A stretch of DNA of 64,000 nucleotides, taken from positions 62,001 through 126,000 of the forward strand of contig NADL03000570.1 of NCBI GenBank assembly GCA_002205965.3, given 5' to 3'. Made by a program: the position numbers and the translations under genes. This DNA is from Kappaphycus alvarezii. Its lineage: Eukaryota; Rhodophyta; Florideophyceae; Gigartinales; Solieriaceae. The stretch's first letter is position 1. Each line of letters starts with the position of its first letter. The notes under the pieces were generated by a model. That model did no database searches, had not been told where the DNA came from, and saw only the letters and a list, made by a program, of their open reading frames with translations. Positions 11,395 through 24,111 of this stretch are shown here, piece by piece.

Positions 11395-12812
11395 TCACCG
11401 CACCAGCTTGATCTCCACTTCCATTGTGTCACCCCTTCTTCCGCCATTACCATAAGAGTGAACCATCGCCCCACAATTGGCTCATCCCAGTAATTTGGCA
11501 CCTTCCCCAAGTTTCCAAATAGGAAGAACGGTCTCTCAAGTTCCGTCCACACCCTAGCCCATCCAAATAAAACGCCACCCGCGACACTTCAATTCTTGTC
11601 ACTGCTCAACTGCTACCTGCTCATATCTCGAGATATTCACCTCGTTCCCATTTCTCAGCGTCTCCACCACCTCACCATCTGCCACCAATACCAAATTCTC
11701 AAACACGTTCTGCATCTGACCCTCACCCCTCCTGAAGTGACCATGGACGCCTGGTGTGTCCCACTCGCCTCCACATCCGGCCTACTCGTAGCCGCCCCTG
11801 TGTGCGCTTTTCCGCCCTTAACACCCACCGGTCCAGCCCTGGGTGCTACACTCGGCGAGGGCGTCACTGTTGGACCTGGCTCATTCGCTGCCCCCCCACT
11901 CTCTCTACCCCGGCCCACAATCTTAATATCCGCACATGGAAGTACTCCTCCGGGAACCGATCGCTTCCACAATCTCTCTGCTCCGCAGTATATCCCCCCT
12001 AGCACCCCTTGTCCGAAACAATCGCCCACGTCTTCGGGTCAAACTCTCCTTCATAAAAGGCAACTACTCCGGGGGATTGCACGTATTCGCCGAGCTCCAA
12101 AACCAGTGCAGAACGCAATGCTCACATGCCATTCCTCGGCAATTGATATATCATCTTACTTCCGCCATAGTACTCCTGAGTATTCTCGGGTAGCGTGGCA
12201 CACGGAAGGTACACCGGCCAGGGTACTGCGGGTCGATCGGAGCGCACCGAAAGTCCATTCCCGAGTCACGCTGCGTTTGGTGCACGTTGTAGTTGACAGC
12301 AATGGCCCTGGCGGAAACAAGTTTCAGAAATTTCTCCGCCGCACTTGTCCACGTCGCACAAATGGAGCTCAACAAAACCATTGTGATTAGCCACAATGTT
12401 CATCCACAGTTCGATGACTGCACCTTGAGTGTAAGTAGCGGTGATCATTCCATCGCCATAGTAGCGGCCGCCCCGTCGGTGGTCCTCGATGGGGCCTTGA
12501 GGTCGCCGCAGACCCCGGCGCGCCAGCGGAAGTCAGGTCTAGAGGGAGAAGGGTGACTAGCCCTCTGGTTGGGCAGCACGTACTTGCGATCGGCCGGCGG
12601 ATCCAGGGATAGGCTTTGTCGCCGGCGGGAAATGAGGCTTGTTGTCGATGGGGGTGGAGGGAAAGGTGGCGTTCAGGTTGAAACGGTTGAGGGGGTTGAG
12701 GGCGCCGCGTTGAGGGGGGTAGGATAGGAGACCGTGGGAATGGCATGGGAGAGGATGGAGGCGAAGAGAAGGGGGAGTAGGGGGCAAGGAATCGGAGGGT
12801 GTGAGTAGGCAT
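11395..12812 (-). pseudogene. LPMO copy 1, frameshifted
   Basis: Same gene as the intact copy at 32406-33848, with the stop at 11395-11397 and the ATG at 12812. The signal peptide, the HGLLSYPPQRGAL start of the mature protein, the ANHNGF copper motif and the C-terminal domain can all be recognised, but in different frames. Single-base losses occur at several sites, for example caccctt for caccctcatctt near 11431 and gaccctcacccc for gaccctccacccc near 11720. These could be true decay or consensus errors. Element E1 ends 17 bp beyond its stop codon. Confidence 0.85.
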
Positions 12813-13409
12813 TGTTGAAAAAAATTGATGAATAGTGATGATGATTGGGATGTAGGGTGATGCAGTAATGAGTATGAGGTTGAAAAGTTGGGAGTAGGAG
12901 GGCAAATGATTGTGAGTAGGAGGTAGAAGAGCGCTGGCAGTGACGGTTGCGTATCGATTTATATCAGGGAGAGGGAGGAAAATGATGTAAGCGGGAATGA
13001 CGGAGAGAGGAGGTTGTCGGGACGGTCGGATGTATAGACTAGAAGTAGTTTTGGCATGTGTGTGAGGTATTGAAGCGCTGTTTTGGAATGATGCGCATCA
13101 CTCCCGGGGTGAACTTGTGGAGTAGATTGTTACAGCATATCTTTCAGACAGATACCGGCAAAATGTAGGCCTGAACGAGGCAGGTAATGGGAAGACGGGT
13201 GACCGCGATGTTGGAGGGAAAGCCAATCCAGCCGTTTTCGAATCTTCCATCTTGCGGATCAACTTTTAGATCGTGTCGACAATACCGGGGACTCCTCTAA
13301 GTTGAGCAGATTTAGTGGACCGAAACCATTAGCTGAGAGGGCCATTTACCATTGTATTGGACTACATTGTGACTTCTTTTCAGGGGGGTGGTGGGGGTTT
13401 CGGTAAACA
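12813..13409. other. LPMO upstream region and segment U
   Basis: 12813-13230 is the 5' flank of the LPMO gene, including a TATA-like gatttatatc near 12955. From 13231 it is segment U. No other gene was seen. The same stretch follows each LPMO copy (23326, 33849, 44344, 57637). Confidence 0.6.
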
Positions 13410-13596
13410 ATGATTTTTATGATTTTTATTAATGACTCCGGGTTCGCTGCCAGCCCGCAGGCCTTTGATGTCTCTCTGTCCGCACTCATTCCGGGTTTCG
13501 TTCTTGTCCTCCACATGGCCCTATCTCCAAGAAAGAATCAGAGAAACTCCACCATTACCGTACTTTATGCGAATACTACGGACTGGAACTTCACCC
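13410..13596 (+). pseudogene. Non-LTR relic cut by the E2 LTR
   Basis: The front part of the relic at 180-584, ending abruptly at ggaacttcaccc where the long LTR starts. This copy also differs just after the FDVS motif, where tctctgtccgcactcattcc replaces tctgtcatcagtccgcactcatcc. Confidence 0.55.
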
Positions 13597-14036
13597 TGAT
13601 AGGGGTAAATCGGCGGGGAGGAGATCCTCAGAACCAATTACCCTGAGAAGGAGGTGTTGCGAGCGACAAAAGTGCTGCCGTGGTATTGTTGAACGAACAA
13701 AAGGGAGTGTATATAGAAGAGAGTTGAGAAGCTACAAGCAAGTATAAAAGGGGCAGGGTCTACCACCGACGCTCTGCGACTAGCGTAAGAAAAAGTTTTC
13801 TTGGGTCTGAAGTTGACTCTCAACTTCCTACTACTCGGGACTTGGCTTGAAGTTGTCTGCCAACTTGCTTGACCTCTCCATGAGGAAGCAGTTTACTCAG
13901 CTTATATAGACTTTTGGCTACCCCTAAAGTCCGAACAAAACTACAGAAGATACCAAGAAATGCATAAAAATACTTTGTGTGGACAATATACTCTAAGCAA
14001 AAGATACTTAAGAAACTAACAATTAATTTGGTCCTC

Positions 14037-14584
14037 TTATTTCCCATTCTCTAAATCAGATCCAAACAACTCCTCTAAAATATCCATGCTGTCCAAGCAG
14101 TCCCCACAAATATCTGCGAATGGCTCACAACTCTCTATTTCCCCCTGGGAGATATCTAGACTACTAAAGATATCTCCATCCGGTTCCATCGTGGGCACAA
14201 CTTGATCCATACTCTCTATTCCAGGCCCCACCAGTCCAACACTTTCCATGCCCCCTGTTCCCCTCTCCTTCTCCTCATCCTCTTCTCCTCCTCATCCTCC
14301 TCATCCTCCTCATCTTCCTGAGCCTCGTACACTAGCTCAGGGGCTAACCATTCCTCGAAGGACTCCCCGCTCTCCTCCTCGACCTTCTCAGCCTCTCCCG
14401 GACTTACCTCCCTCGCTTCTTCTTCTATGAAGAGGCGGCGCACGAACTCGATGATTTGCTTCTTTGTTTGCCGCCGGATGTAGTCGTCGGCATCGGTTGG
14501 CCCGTAGGCGGCGAGACGAAGGCCATTGATGGAACGGGAAGGGCGGTTTTTGGAAATAGGGACAGAGGGGCGAAGGTTGCTCAT
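14037..14584 (-). pseudogene. LTR-encoded acidic protein, E2 copy (one frameshift)
   Basis: ATG at 14584 in the context CACAATGAGC, 107 bp below a TATA box (14691-14700, CTATTTAAAC). The N-terminal 100 residues are in frame: a Pro/Ser/Arg-rich start, INGLRLAAYGPTDAD, a charged helix-like stretch RRQTKKQIIEFVRRLFIEEE, and a Glu-rich tail. The frame is lost in the GA-rich low-complexity run near 14250-14310. The C-terminal part with CGDCLDSMDILEELFG is intact in another frame and stops at 14037. The full protein would be about 185 residues. No known domain is recognised; no signal peptide or membrane segment is seen. Confidence 0.7.
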
Positions 14585-14952
14585 TGTGATAGAGTTGGGG
14601 AACAGGAGGCAATGTAGGGTGTTTTGGGTGTGTGGGGGAGAGGGGTGATGAGTAAAATGATCGGGGGCATTTGGAACTTAGAATAAAGGGGTTTAAATAG
14701 GCTCCCGGGGCAGGTTCTATAGATTAGGAATAGGTAAAATAAATCTGCAAGGGATTTTGCAATAGTGCATTTGCGCCCTTCTTCTCAAAAAAAGGCGAAT
14801 TTGGAGGAGGAGGTAAGCTAAAAGGGAAAAGGGACTTGATTCGGGGTCGATTCAGAGGGTTAAATACAGTATAAAAATATCTAGATAAAATGGAAGTAAA
14901 TTTGGAAATGACGGTTGGAGAAGTTAGGGGCGGGATCGTTGTAGGTTGCTGG

Positions 14953-15070
14953 ATTACACGAGGGGAGGACCATTTCCTGTCTTACGTGAAGGGAGGACCA
15001 TTTCCTGTATTACGTGAAGGGAGGACCATTTCCTGTATTAAATGAGGGGAGGACCATTTTTTGTATTACA
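14953..15070. repeat. Four 28-bp tandem repeats at the start of the E2 long LTR
   Basis: Units centred on gggaggaccatttcctgtat with spacing of about 28 bp; the outermost has ttttttgtat. They occupy the first ~118 bp of the LTR in its own orientation, upstream of the acidic-gene TATA box, where enhancer repeats are often found in LTRs. Confidence 0.85.
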
Positions 15071-15141
15071 CGCCCCCTTTCTCAAGGCGAACGTCCCGGG
15101 TCGTCACTGCTCTTCTTCTGCTTCCGTTAGTGTTCGCTGTC

Positions 15142-18100
15142 TTATTGATAAATGTATGGTCTCTCAAACGGGTACGGATGCAACTGATTACCAATATGAT
15201 GCTCTAAAAAGTAGGTTCGCATTACTGGTACCTCACTTTGTAGCATAGCCTCATATATTGGTTTGATCACATCGAGGTGGGGTTGAATACATTCTTCTTC
15301 CGTGACTCTTCCGAATCTTCCAAGAGTGAAAAAATATATGTGATATGCAAACTCTTCTGGAAGATGCCGGAGGAATGGATGTCGATAAGAAAAGAAGACG
15401 CGCATCATCAAGAACGAATCTTCGTAAGATAAGTGCGGTCCATGTAGCGCCCTAAAACATAAACAGATGCTTATCATGAAATAAGAAATGACCTGCGCAT
15501 CGTTCGCATCCTCGGAGATATTGCGCAGCCAAAAAGATAATCTTCTTCTTCCGACTGTATGCTGTGCATGGTTGTGAAGAGAGCTAGAGATGAAGTTGTG
15601 GTGGACGGTCCCGATGAATGGCCGCGACCAGCTCCTGACGTACTGGGACCTGCACGAGGTCCTCTCGGGGGACGACCGGAACCTCTTCTGGGCGGGTTGT
15701 TGTCTCCTGAAGGTCCTCCTCTGGTCATCATCACTGCTTCAGGAGGATCCTCCGCCTCCAACGTTCCCAATTTGTGGCGGAGAAACGTAAGGTTCCCATA
15801 GAGGATACGGGACCAGCCTGTATTCCATATCCGGGGGTAAGGCGTAACCTCTCAGTCGCACGTCTTGGTTGTTCTTGAGAAATACGTAAATTGGACGGAT
15901 AATATTCAGATACGTTTGCGACAAGTCTCCAGCAGCTACCATTCCATATCTTCCTATAGAGTAATGATATATTACCTCCACAAACTCTGGACCTGCTTCC
16001 GTGAACCTTCCGTTTTGGAATGAAAATAGAACTCTTATTAATAGTCGGAAATCTTCTTCAGGTAGCAATGGTCCGTTCAACGTACGAAAACATAGGCATA
16101 TATTAATGTAGAAATGGATGATTACGTGGAGTTCGTAGTAGTCCCGCGTAACCGAGATGATCCATTCCCAGGCCCTTTTTCCTCCCATAGGAATCATTCT
16201 ATAGTTAAAGATGAGTATGCCCCGTGGTTGCGCATAGTCCTGTGTGAGAAGGAATTCTTCAGGCCTCTGATGGTAAGGGACCAGACGACGTGCATGGATG
16301 GCCCTCCTTGATCTCTTCCCTGAGCTTGAACAGAGCTGATAGTGCGGGTGTCTTTCCTCCGTGACGATGCAAGGGTTCGAGTACTTGGTTTGGAAGGCCG
16401 GCCACTTCACAGCCTGCTGCATTGCTTTTCCATGTACTACAAGTACTTTAGAGCCAACTGAAAAGGTTCTGACTGCAGGTTCTGCATCCTTATTTCTTGT
16501 CTGTGTTAGCGCGCGGTGTGATCTCCAGCCTTCGGTGGCCAGTAGTTCAACTTCCCTACTCTCTTCATCGATAATATTTGTTTCCATGTCTCTCTGTAAC
16601 ATTCTAGGAGCCCTTCCGTACATTAGCTCGAATGGTGAGCGTCCATTTCTTCCTCTTCTTCGACGGTAGCCGTATAACACTTTTGGTAAGGCATCTTCCC
16701 ACTGGATTTCATTCTCCAACATAGTTTTCGATATTGCTCGTTTGATGGTTCCAACCATCCTCTCCGCTTTCCCGTTGGACATAGGAGCGTATGCGAGAAC
16801 GGTCTTCAGCTGAATCCTTTCTCTTCCAAAAAACGAAGCAGTGAAGTTGCAGTAAAACAAAGGGCGTTATCCGAGATGATCCTTTTTGGAAGACCAAACG
16901 GTTCAATTATTTCTTTTTCGATGAATCTCAGTACCACCTCAGCATTTGCCTCCTCGACTGCAACTGCTATTGGCCATCCAGTAAGATGTTCCACCCCTAT
17001 AAGGAGATATTTGTTTCCGGAAGAAGTTTCCTTGAACGGGCCCGCGAAGTCAATTGAGAAGGTTTCAAAGAGACCGGAAACTGGAAAACTTAGAGTTGTC
17101 TTATACTTCCGTATTGGAGTGAATTTTTGGCAGTTGTCGCAGCTTTTCACGAAGTTATAGACGTCCTTATGGATACCGGGCCACCAGAATCTCTCAGTTA
17201 CGAATTTTTTGGTTGTTTCGAGATCCCAATGCCCTAGCTCATCATGGAAAGTCCTCAAGATCTTCATTCTTTCTTTCAAAGGGGCCACTAGTCGGGGACC
17301 GGCTTTAGTGTGCCGGAAAGTTTCCCATTCCACAATGTAAAAGCCTTTTGATTCCTGCGTACCCAATTTCGGTGTTCAAGATCAACCTTTCTCATTTCTA
17401 GTCCATCGAGGAATTTGATCAGTCCGTGAATATTAGCTTCGTACTCGTTATCGTTCGGCAACTGCAACTCGGCGACTCCGACGATGTCCTCCGAAGCTTT
17501 TTCATTTGGAATCAGTGCGTCCCTCAAGCGGGATAGGTAATCGGCAGGCTGATTATTGCGTCCGGGTCTATACACAATTTCAAACCGATATTCTGCGAAA
17601 ATGTCGAGCCATCGGGCCAAGCGGTGATGTACATCCTTCTTTTGGAATGCTGTTTTAAGTGCCTGGTGATCAGTTATCAAGACAAATTTCTCGAGTGATA
17701 AAAGGTATACGCGAAACTTTTTCAGCGCGAAGACGACAGCTAGCGCTTCTTTCTCGCAGACTGAGTATCTCTTTTCCGCGTCATTCAGAGTTCGGCTTGC
17801 GAATTGAACAGGGTGTAGTCTTCCGTTTTCATCTTTTTGGGACAAAACGGCACCCAAAGACCGTTCTGAGGCATCTGTCTCCACAACGAATGGTCTCTTG
17901 AAATCTGGGTACATGAGAACTGGGGGGACACATAGCTTATCTTTAAGCTCCTGAAATGCAGTTTCCATTTCCTTGTTCCAGTAAAATTTTCCGTTCTTCG
18001 TAGTGCTGGCATGTAACGGTGCTGCAGTCTTGGCGAAATCTTTGATAAATCTTCTGTAATATGAGGCCAGTCCTAAGAAGCTTCGGACCTCCGTCTTTGA

Positions 18101-21053
18101 AGCGGGCCTTGGTGCCAACTTTATTTTTTTCGTTTTCTCTGGATCCACTCTAATTCCCTCTTGGTCGACGATATGACCGTAATTGGATAGAAGTTTTCGC
18201 AAAGAAGCATTTGCTCAACTTAATTTTCAAGCTATACTCCGATATCCTCTCCACAACTGTCTTGACGTGCGAGATGTGCTGATCCAATGTTTCTGAGAAT
18301 ATGACGACATCATCGATATAGACTCTTGCGAATGGAAGTCCTTTCAAAACCTCGTTCATCATTCTTTGGAATGTAGCTGGTGCATTCATGAGACCAAAAG
18401 GCATCACTTCGAACCTGAACGTACCGGCTTTGCTGGTAAAGGTTGTTTTTTCCTTACATTTTTCATCCAATGGAATCTGCCAATAGCCAGTGTAAAGGTC
18501 AATTGAGGTGAAATATCTCCCGTCCTTCAGGTCCTCGAGGATCTCCTCCATGTTCGGAATCGGAAATCGATCGGGTATCATTCTCTGGTTCAGTTGTCGG
18601 TAATCGACGCAAAAACGCAGCTTTCCATCCTTCTTTGGTGCGACCACAACTGGAAACGACCATGGGGATGAAACTGGTCGAATAATATCATTTTTCAGCA
18701 TACTTGTAACATTTTCTGAGATAAATTGGTCATATTTTGGCGGTTGACGTCTAGGCTTGTGGTAAATCGGTTGAGTGTCGGTAAGTTCGAACGAGTGAGT
18801 AACCGGTACACTTGCTTGTCTTAAATCTGAAACGCTCCATGCAATTACTTCGGAAGATGTTAACATGTCGGATATTTTCAGTGAGGCGGGGGCGGGAAGG
18901 TGCTGCACTTTTCCTTGGATTTCTGCCATTTGGCGCCCTTTTTCTTCTTGATCCTCAACCTCAATATTTTGAAGGACCTCTTCCGTCGTGCTCACATCTT
19001 CATATATGGAATTCGACGTATTCTTATTTTCTTTGCAAAGGTAATCTTCTTTCATGCTCCGAATTCTGTCCTTTGATTCGATATCATCGCAAAAAGAAAC
19101 ACATTCGGGTTTCAAACTTATCCTAGAATCCCAGTCGTCATCTGTTTCAAACCCGGAATCATAATCGTCCCATGCCATGTTCATTAACCCCCGAGGGTAC
19201 CCTTTTCCACTTCGAAAGTGTTAGTTGGTTCCGAATCTTCGCTGTCATAGCTAGAAGTGAAATCTTCACTGTCCGTTTCTTTTAAATCTTCAGGATGCGT
19301 GCTTTTGTCGAAATCCAGGGGCATCTTCACGGTTCTGCCGTCAATATTAACTGAAACCATTTGGTTGCCCAAGTCAATGCATGTCCTAGTCTTTCCATTG
19401 TGGGGCAGCCAATGATTGCATCGAAAGGGAGATCCGGCATGACAAGAAAGTCTACATCAACTTTAGAGTCCCCAAAGAACACGGAAACCTTGTCAACAGT
19501 GCCCATGCATTTTGAGACGGTTCCATCCGCTACAGTTATTTTTCGAGTCGTTGGAGTAATTTCGAGACCTAGATCTGTCACCAAAGTTTCTGAAATGAGG
19601 TTTGGAACAGCACCCGAATCGAAGAGAGCTTGGGTTTTCATACCCAATACTTTGACTGGTACCAGCTTAAGACGTCTTGGTGCTGTCGAGGCCGATTGAA
19701 GAAACAGTTTCTTACCCTTAGCGGACTTATTAGACCTGATAATTTTTTTGAGTTCTTTTCTCGCATCCTCTGCGTCGCCCCTCAAAAGTTGACCAAACGT
19801 TATCCCAGTTGGGGCCGATGCAAGCTCAGCCACCAAATTGTACCTCTTCACATACTCTAGTACGTCCTTAGAGATACTCTTAACTTTCTTACTCTTTTTC
19901 GTCTTCTTGGCCGGAGTGACTCCCACTCCTGGAACAACTTGATCAGACCTCTTGGTTCGAGGAGGTACAGGTGCTGGGATATGCTCCAGCATTCCATACT
20001 CTAGCCTAGGTTTCTTCGATAAAATGTTCCCTTCCCCATCCCTTTTTGTCACATTGACTTGACTAATCTCTTCAGCGATGGATACGTTACCGGCATCCGT
20101 CAACCTTTGATCCCTTCTATTTTGTAAGATTTTCACCTCTGGTCCTGACTCACTCCTTGCTTCCGATAAATTTGCTCTTCTGTCTTTAGACCAGCAGTTA
20201 CTTTCATGATGCCCATATCGACCGCACTTTGCACAACGAGTGTTTCTATGTGGATTATCAGGACACCTGTTTGCAAAGTGTCCAGGCTTGTGACAGTAAG
20301 AACAGACTTCTGCGGCCTTAGGTGCCCCAGACTGGTTCTTCTTAATGGTAAGAGTAAGGCTTTCCAACTGCGAGGTTATCGTGTCAAGTCGATTATCGAA
20401 TCGGGTTTCCAACCTTTCTTCCAAGTTTTTGACATCGCTCCTGACAGATTCTAATGCCGCTGCACTAGTAGCCGGCCTTTGATTCTTTTCAGGATGTACG
20501 ATAGACATCGATGTGCGGGTTTCCCTCGGTACCTCACTCAGTGACTGAAACGTCTCCGAATTTTTGACAAATTCTACTATGGTACCCTTCAGTTCATCAA
20601 AAGTGTGAGGGCCCTTGATGAGGAGGAAATCGGAGAGCCGCTTATCCCCATAGCCGCCTTACGCAGCATTCCGTACTTGGCTTGGGCGTTGAACCCAGCC
20701 TTTTCATAAAGATCACACAAGTACACCAATGAGCTTAACAAATCGTCGAAGTTCAGCCGGGCCTCTATGGCGGTACGAATCATCTCATCTGGTTCTACCT
20801 CCTTAGCATACTCTTTCACAAGCCTCTCACATACCTCACCGAAGTTAAGCCCATTCCCGTTAAGAGACCACCCGTCGATAAACTTGGACTTATATTTGTG
20901 CTTTGCGTCACCATGAAGATAGGCGAAGATACTTGCGACCTTCTCTTCATCGCCCTTCTCTCGCATCACAACGTTGACATATGTGTAAAGAAACTCCTCA
21001 ACGTCTTCAGTCTTGGCCCCTGTGAACGTTATACGAGCAGCGTTGAGATCCAT
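15142..21053 (-). pseudogene. E2 gag-pol polyprotein, frameshifted
   Basis: ATG at 21053. Type B Gag (residues Val, Leu, Arg, Thr at the sites that separate types A and B). Open pieces: 20589-21053 (Gag), 19327-20508 (zinc knuckles and protease), 18150-19184 (linker and reverse transcriptase), 17288-18202 (RNase H region), 16806-17366 (integrase finger and core start), 15739-16860 (integrase core and C-terminal domain 1) and 15142-15477 (domain 2). The break near 17320 (ggaaagtttccc) and the one near 16825 are shared with E1, so they were inherited rather than newly made. Confidence 0.9.
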
Positions 21054-21141
21054 GATTACCGAAAAGAAATCCCCCCGAAGTGTTCCTTACTACTGCTCAA
21101 CTCGAATACCTCGGGTGCAACCCCTCCACAAGAGTACCAAA

Positions 21142-21866
21142 TGATAGGGGTAAATCGGCGGGGGAGAAGATCCTCAGAACCAATTACCCTGAGAAGGAGG
21201 TGTTGCGAGCGACAAAAGTGCTGCCGTGGTATTGTTGAACGAACAAAAGGGAGTGTATATAGAAGAGAGTTGAGGAAGCTACAAGCAAGTATAAAAGGGG
21301 CAGGGTCTACCACCGACGCTCTGCGACTAGCGTAAGAAAAAGTTTTCTTGGGTCTGAAGTTGACTCTCAACTTCCTACTACTCGGGACTTGGCTTGAAGT
21401 TGTCTGCCAACTTGCTTCACCTCCACTAAAAGAAGCAGTTTACTCGGCTTATATAGACTTTTGGCTACCCCAAAAGTCTCAAACAAACATACTAATAACC
21501 ATAAAATGTATTCACGGTAATCGTGTGAACCAGAGAGACTATTAGAAGATATTTCCTCAAGGTAAATATCTAGGTGCCATACCCATGGCAGTCACCATTC
21601 GGCCAGGGGTGGGAATTGATGTGGCCATTATATAGACCTTTCAGAGCTACTTGTTGTATCACCCACAACCTGGAACTGTACTGACATCTACTATGATAGC
21701 ACGCGTGTCCTAAAATGAAAAAATCAGCCGACGAATTTGCCACACTCACCCAAATTAAAAATATCTTGCAAATTCAAAAACTGTAAAAATATCTTCCCAA
21801 TTCCGATACTGTATACAATCATGGTCCTCATCTAGATTTTTTTCGTGCGCGAATTTGCGCACATCA
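21142..21866 (-). repeat. E2 5' LTR, short type
   Basis: 725 bp. Ends in the near-palindrome gtgcgcgaatttgcgcac and is followed by attacccc, the E1 target sequence, 16 bp from the stop of LPMO copy 2. It has a private change gatagcacgcgtgtcc for gacagcgtgtcc. Confidence 0.95.
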
Positions 21867-21882
21867 ATTACCCCAGCTTGCC

Positions 21883-23325
21883 TCACCGCACCAGCTTGAT
21901 CTCCACTTCCATTGTGTCACCCTCATCTTCCGCCATTACCATAAGAGTGAACCATCGCCCCACAATTGGCTCATCCCAGTAATTTGGCACCTTCCCCAAG
22001 TTTCCAAATAGGAAGAACGGTCTCTCAAGTTCCGTCCACACCCTAGCCCCATCCAAATAAAACGCCACCCGCGACACTTCAATTCTTGTCACTGCCTCAA
22101 CTGCTACCTGCTCATATCTCGAGATATTCACCTCGTTCCCATTTCTCAGCGTCTCCACCACCTCACCATCTGCCACCAATACCAAATTCTCAAACACGTT
22201 CTGCATCTGACCCTCCACCCCTCCTGAAGTGACCATGGACGCCTGGTGTGTCCCACTCGCCTCCACATCCGGCCTACTCGTAGCCGCCCCTGTGTGCGCT
22301 TTTCCGCCCTTAACACCCACCGGTCCAGCCCTGGGTGCTACACTCGGCGAGGGCGTCACTGTTGGACCTGGCTCATTCGCTGCCCCCCACTCTCTCTACC
22401 ATGGCCCACAATCTTAATATCCGCACATTGGAAGTACTCCTCCGGGAACCGATCGCTTCCACAATCTCTCTGCTCCGCAGTATATCCCCCCCTAGCACCC
22501 CCTTGTCCGAAACAATCGCCCCACGTCTTCGGGTCAAACTCTCCTTCATAAAAGGCAACTACTCCCGGGGGATTGCACGTATTCGCCGAGCTCCAAAACC
22601 AGTGCAGAACGCAATGCTCACATGCCATTCCCTCCGGCAATTGATATATCATCTTACTTCCGCCATAGTACTCCTGAGTATTCTCGGGTAGCGTGGCACA
22701 CGGAAGGTACCACCGGCCAGGGTACTGCGGGTCGATCGGAGCGCACCGAAAGTCCATTCCCGAGTCACACGCTGCGTTTGGTGCACGTTGTAGTTGACAG
22801 CAATGGCCCTGGCGGAAACAAGTTTCAGAAATTTCTCCGCCGCACTTGTCCACGTCGCACAAATGGAGCTCAACAAAACCATTGTGATTAGCCACAATGT
22901 TCATCCACAGTTCGATGACTGCACCTTGAGTGTAAGTAGCGGTGATCATTCCATCGCCATAGTAGCGGCCGCCCCGTCGGTGGTCCTCGATGGGGCCTTT
23001 GAGGTCGCCGCAGACCCCGGCGCGCCAGCGGAAGTCAGGGTCTAGAGGGAGAAAGGGTGACTAGCCCTCTGGTTGGGCAGCACGTACTTGCGATCGGCCG
23101 GCGGATCCAGGGATAGAGGCTTTGTCGCCGGCGGGGAAAATGAGGCTTGTTGTCGATGGGGGTGGAGGGAAAGGTGGCGTTCAGGTTGAAACGGTTGAGG
23201 GGGTTGAGGGCGCCGCGTTGAGGGGGGTAGGATAGGAGACCGTGGGAATGGCATGGGAGAGGATGGAGGCGAAGGAGAAGGAGGGGGAGTAGGAGGGCAA
23301 GGAATCGGAGGGTGTGAGTAGGCAT
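21883..23325 (-). pseudogene. LPMO copy 2, one-base frameshift in the linker
   Basis: Reads like the intact copies over exon 1, the intron and the whole catalytic domain. The frame is lost at a C-run (six C instead of seven, about 22383) in the linker, so the C-terminal Ig-like domain is out of frame. Copy 4 has the same six-C run. A second private change (accatggccc for accccggccc, about 22399) lies nearby. If the C-run is a consensus error the gene may be intact; if real it would give a one-domain LPMO. Confidence 0.85.
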
Positions 23326-23921
23326 TGTTGAAAAAATTGATGAAAATTGATGATGATTGGGATGTAGGGTGATGCAGTAATGAGTATGAGGTTGAAAAGT
23401 TGGGAGTAGGAGGGCAAATGATTGTGAGTAGGAGGTAGAAGAGCGCTGGCAGTGACGGTTGCGTATCGATTTATATCAGGGAGAGGGAGGAAAATGATGT
23501 AAGCGGGAATGACGGAGAGAGGAGGTTGTCGGGACGGTCGGATGTATAGACTAGAAGTAGTTTTGGCATGTGTGTGAGGTATTGAAGCGCTGTTTTGGAA
23601 TGATGCGCATCACTCCCGGGGTGAACTTGTGGAGTAGATTGTTACAGCATATCTTTCAGACAGATACCGGCAAAATGTAGGCCTGAACGAGGCAGGTAAT
23701 GGGAAGACGGGTGACCGCGATGTTGGAGGGAAAGCCAATCCAGCCGTTTTCGAATCTTCCATCTTGCGGATCAACTTTTAGATCGTGTCGACAATACCGG
23801 GGACTCCTCTAAGTTGAGCAGATTTAGTGGACCGAAACCATTAGCTGAGAGGGCCATTTACCATTGTATTGGACTACATTGTGACTTCTTTTCAGGGGGG
23901 TGGTGGGGGTTTCGGTAAACA

Positions 23922-24111
23922 ATGATTTTTATGATTTTTATTAATGACTCCGGGTTCGCTGCCAGCCCGCAGGCCTTTGATGTCTCTGTCATCAGTCCGC
24001 ACTCATCCGGGTTTCGTTCTTGTCCTCCACATGGCCCTATCTCCAAGAAAGAATCAGAGAAACTCCACCATTACCGTACTTTATGCGAATACTACGACTG
24101 GAACTTCACCC
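23922..24111 (+). pseudogene. Non-LTR relic cut by the E3 LTR
   Basis: Front part of the relic seen whole at 180-584 and 58233-58637, ended by the E3 long LTR. Confidence 0.5.

Larger units (their letters stand above)
13597..15070 (-). repeat. E2 3' LTR, long type
   Basis: 1474 bp, TGTAATACAA...CCCCTATCA on the minus strand. The inner ~370 bp (13597 to about 13930) match the short LTR. The rest is unrelated to it and carries a promoter, the acidic-protein gene and 28-bp repeats. Confidence 0.9.
13597..21866 (-). mobile_element. Chimeric Ty3/gypsy-type element E2, long left and short right LTR
   Basis: 8.3 kb. The left (3') LTR is the long type (13597-15070), the right (5') LTR the short type (21142-21866). 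Flanks are cttcaccc on the left and attacccc on the right, so there is no target duplication. The right flank equals that of E1 and the left flank is a different site inside the non-LTR relic. This is the expected product of recombination between two elements inserted at different places. The Gag part is type B. Confidence 0.9.

Noticed and set aside
14248..14430. Pro/Ser-rich plus-strand frame in the long LTR
   Set aside because: Reverse reading of the Glu-rich run of the acidic protein.
14953..15070. Possible CRISPR-like array (four 28-bp units)
   Set aside because: The units abut without unique spacers and form the LTR terminus; the genome is eukaryotic.
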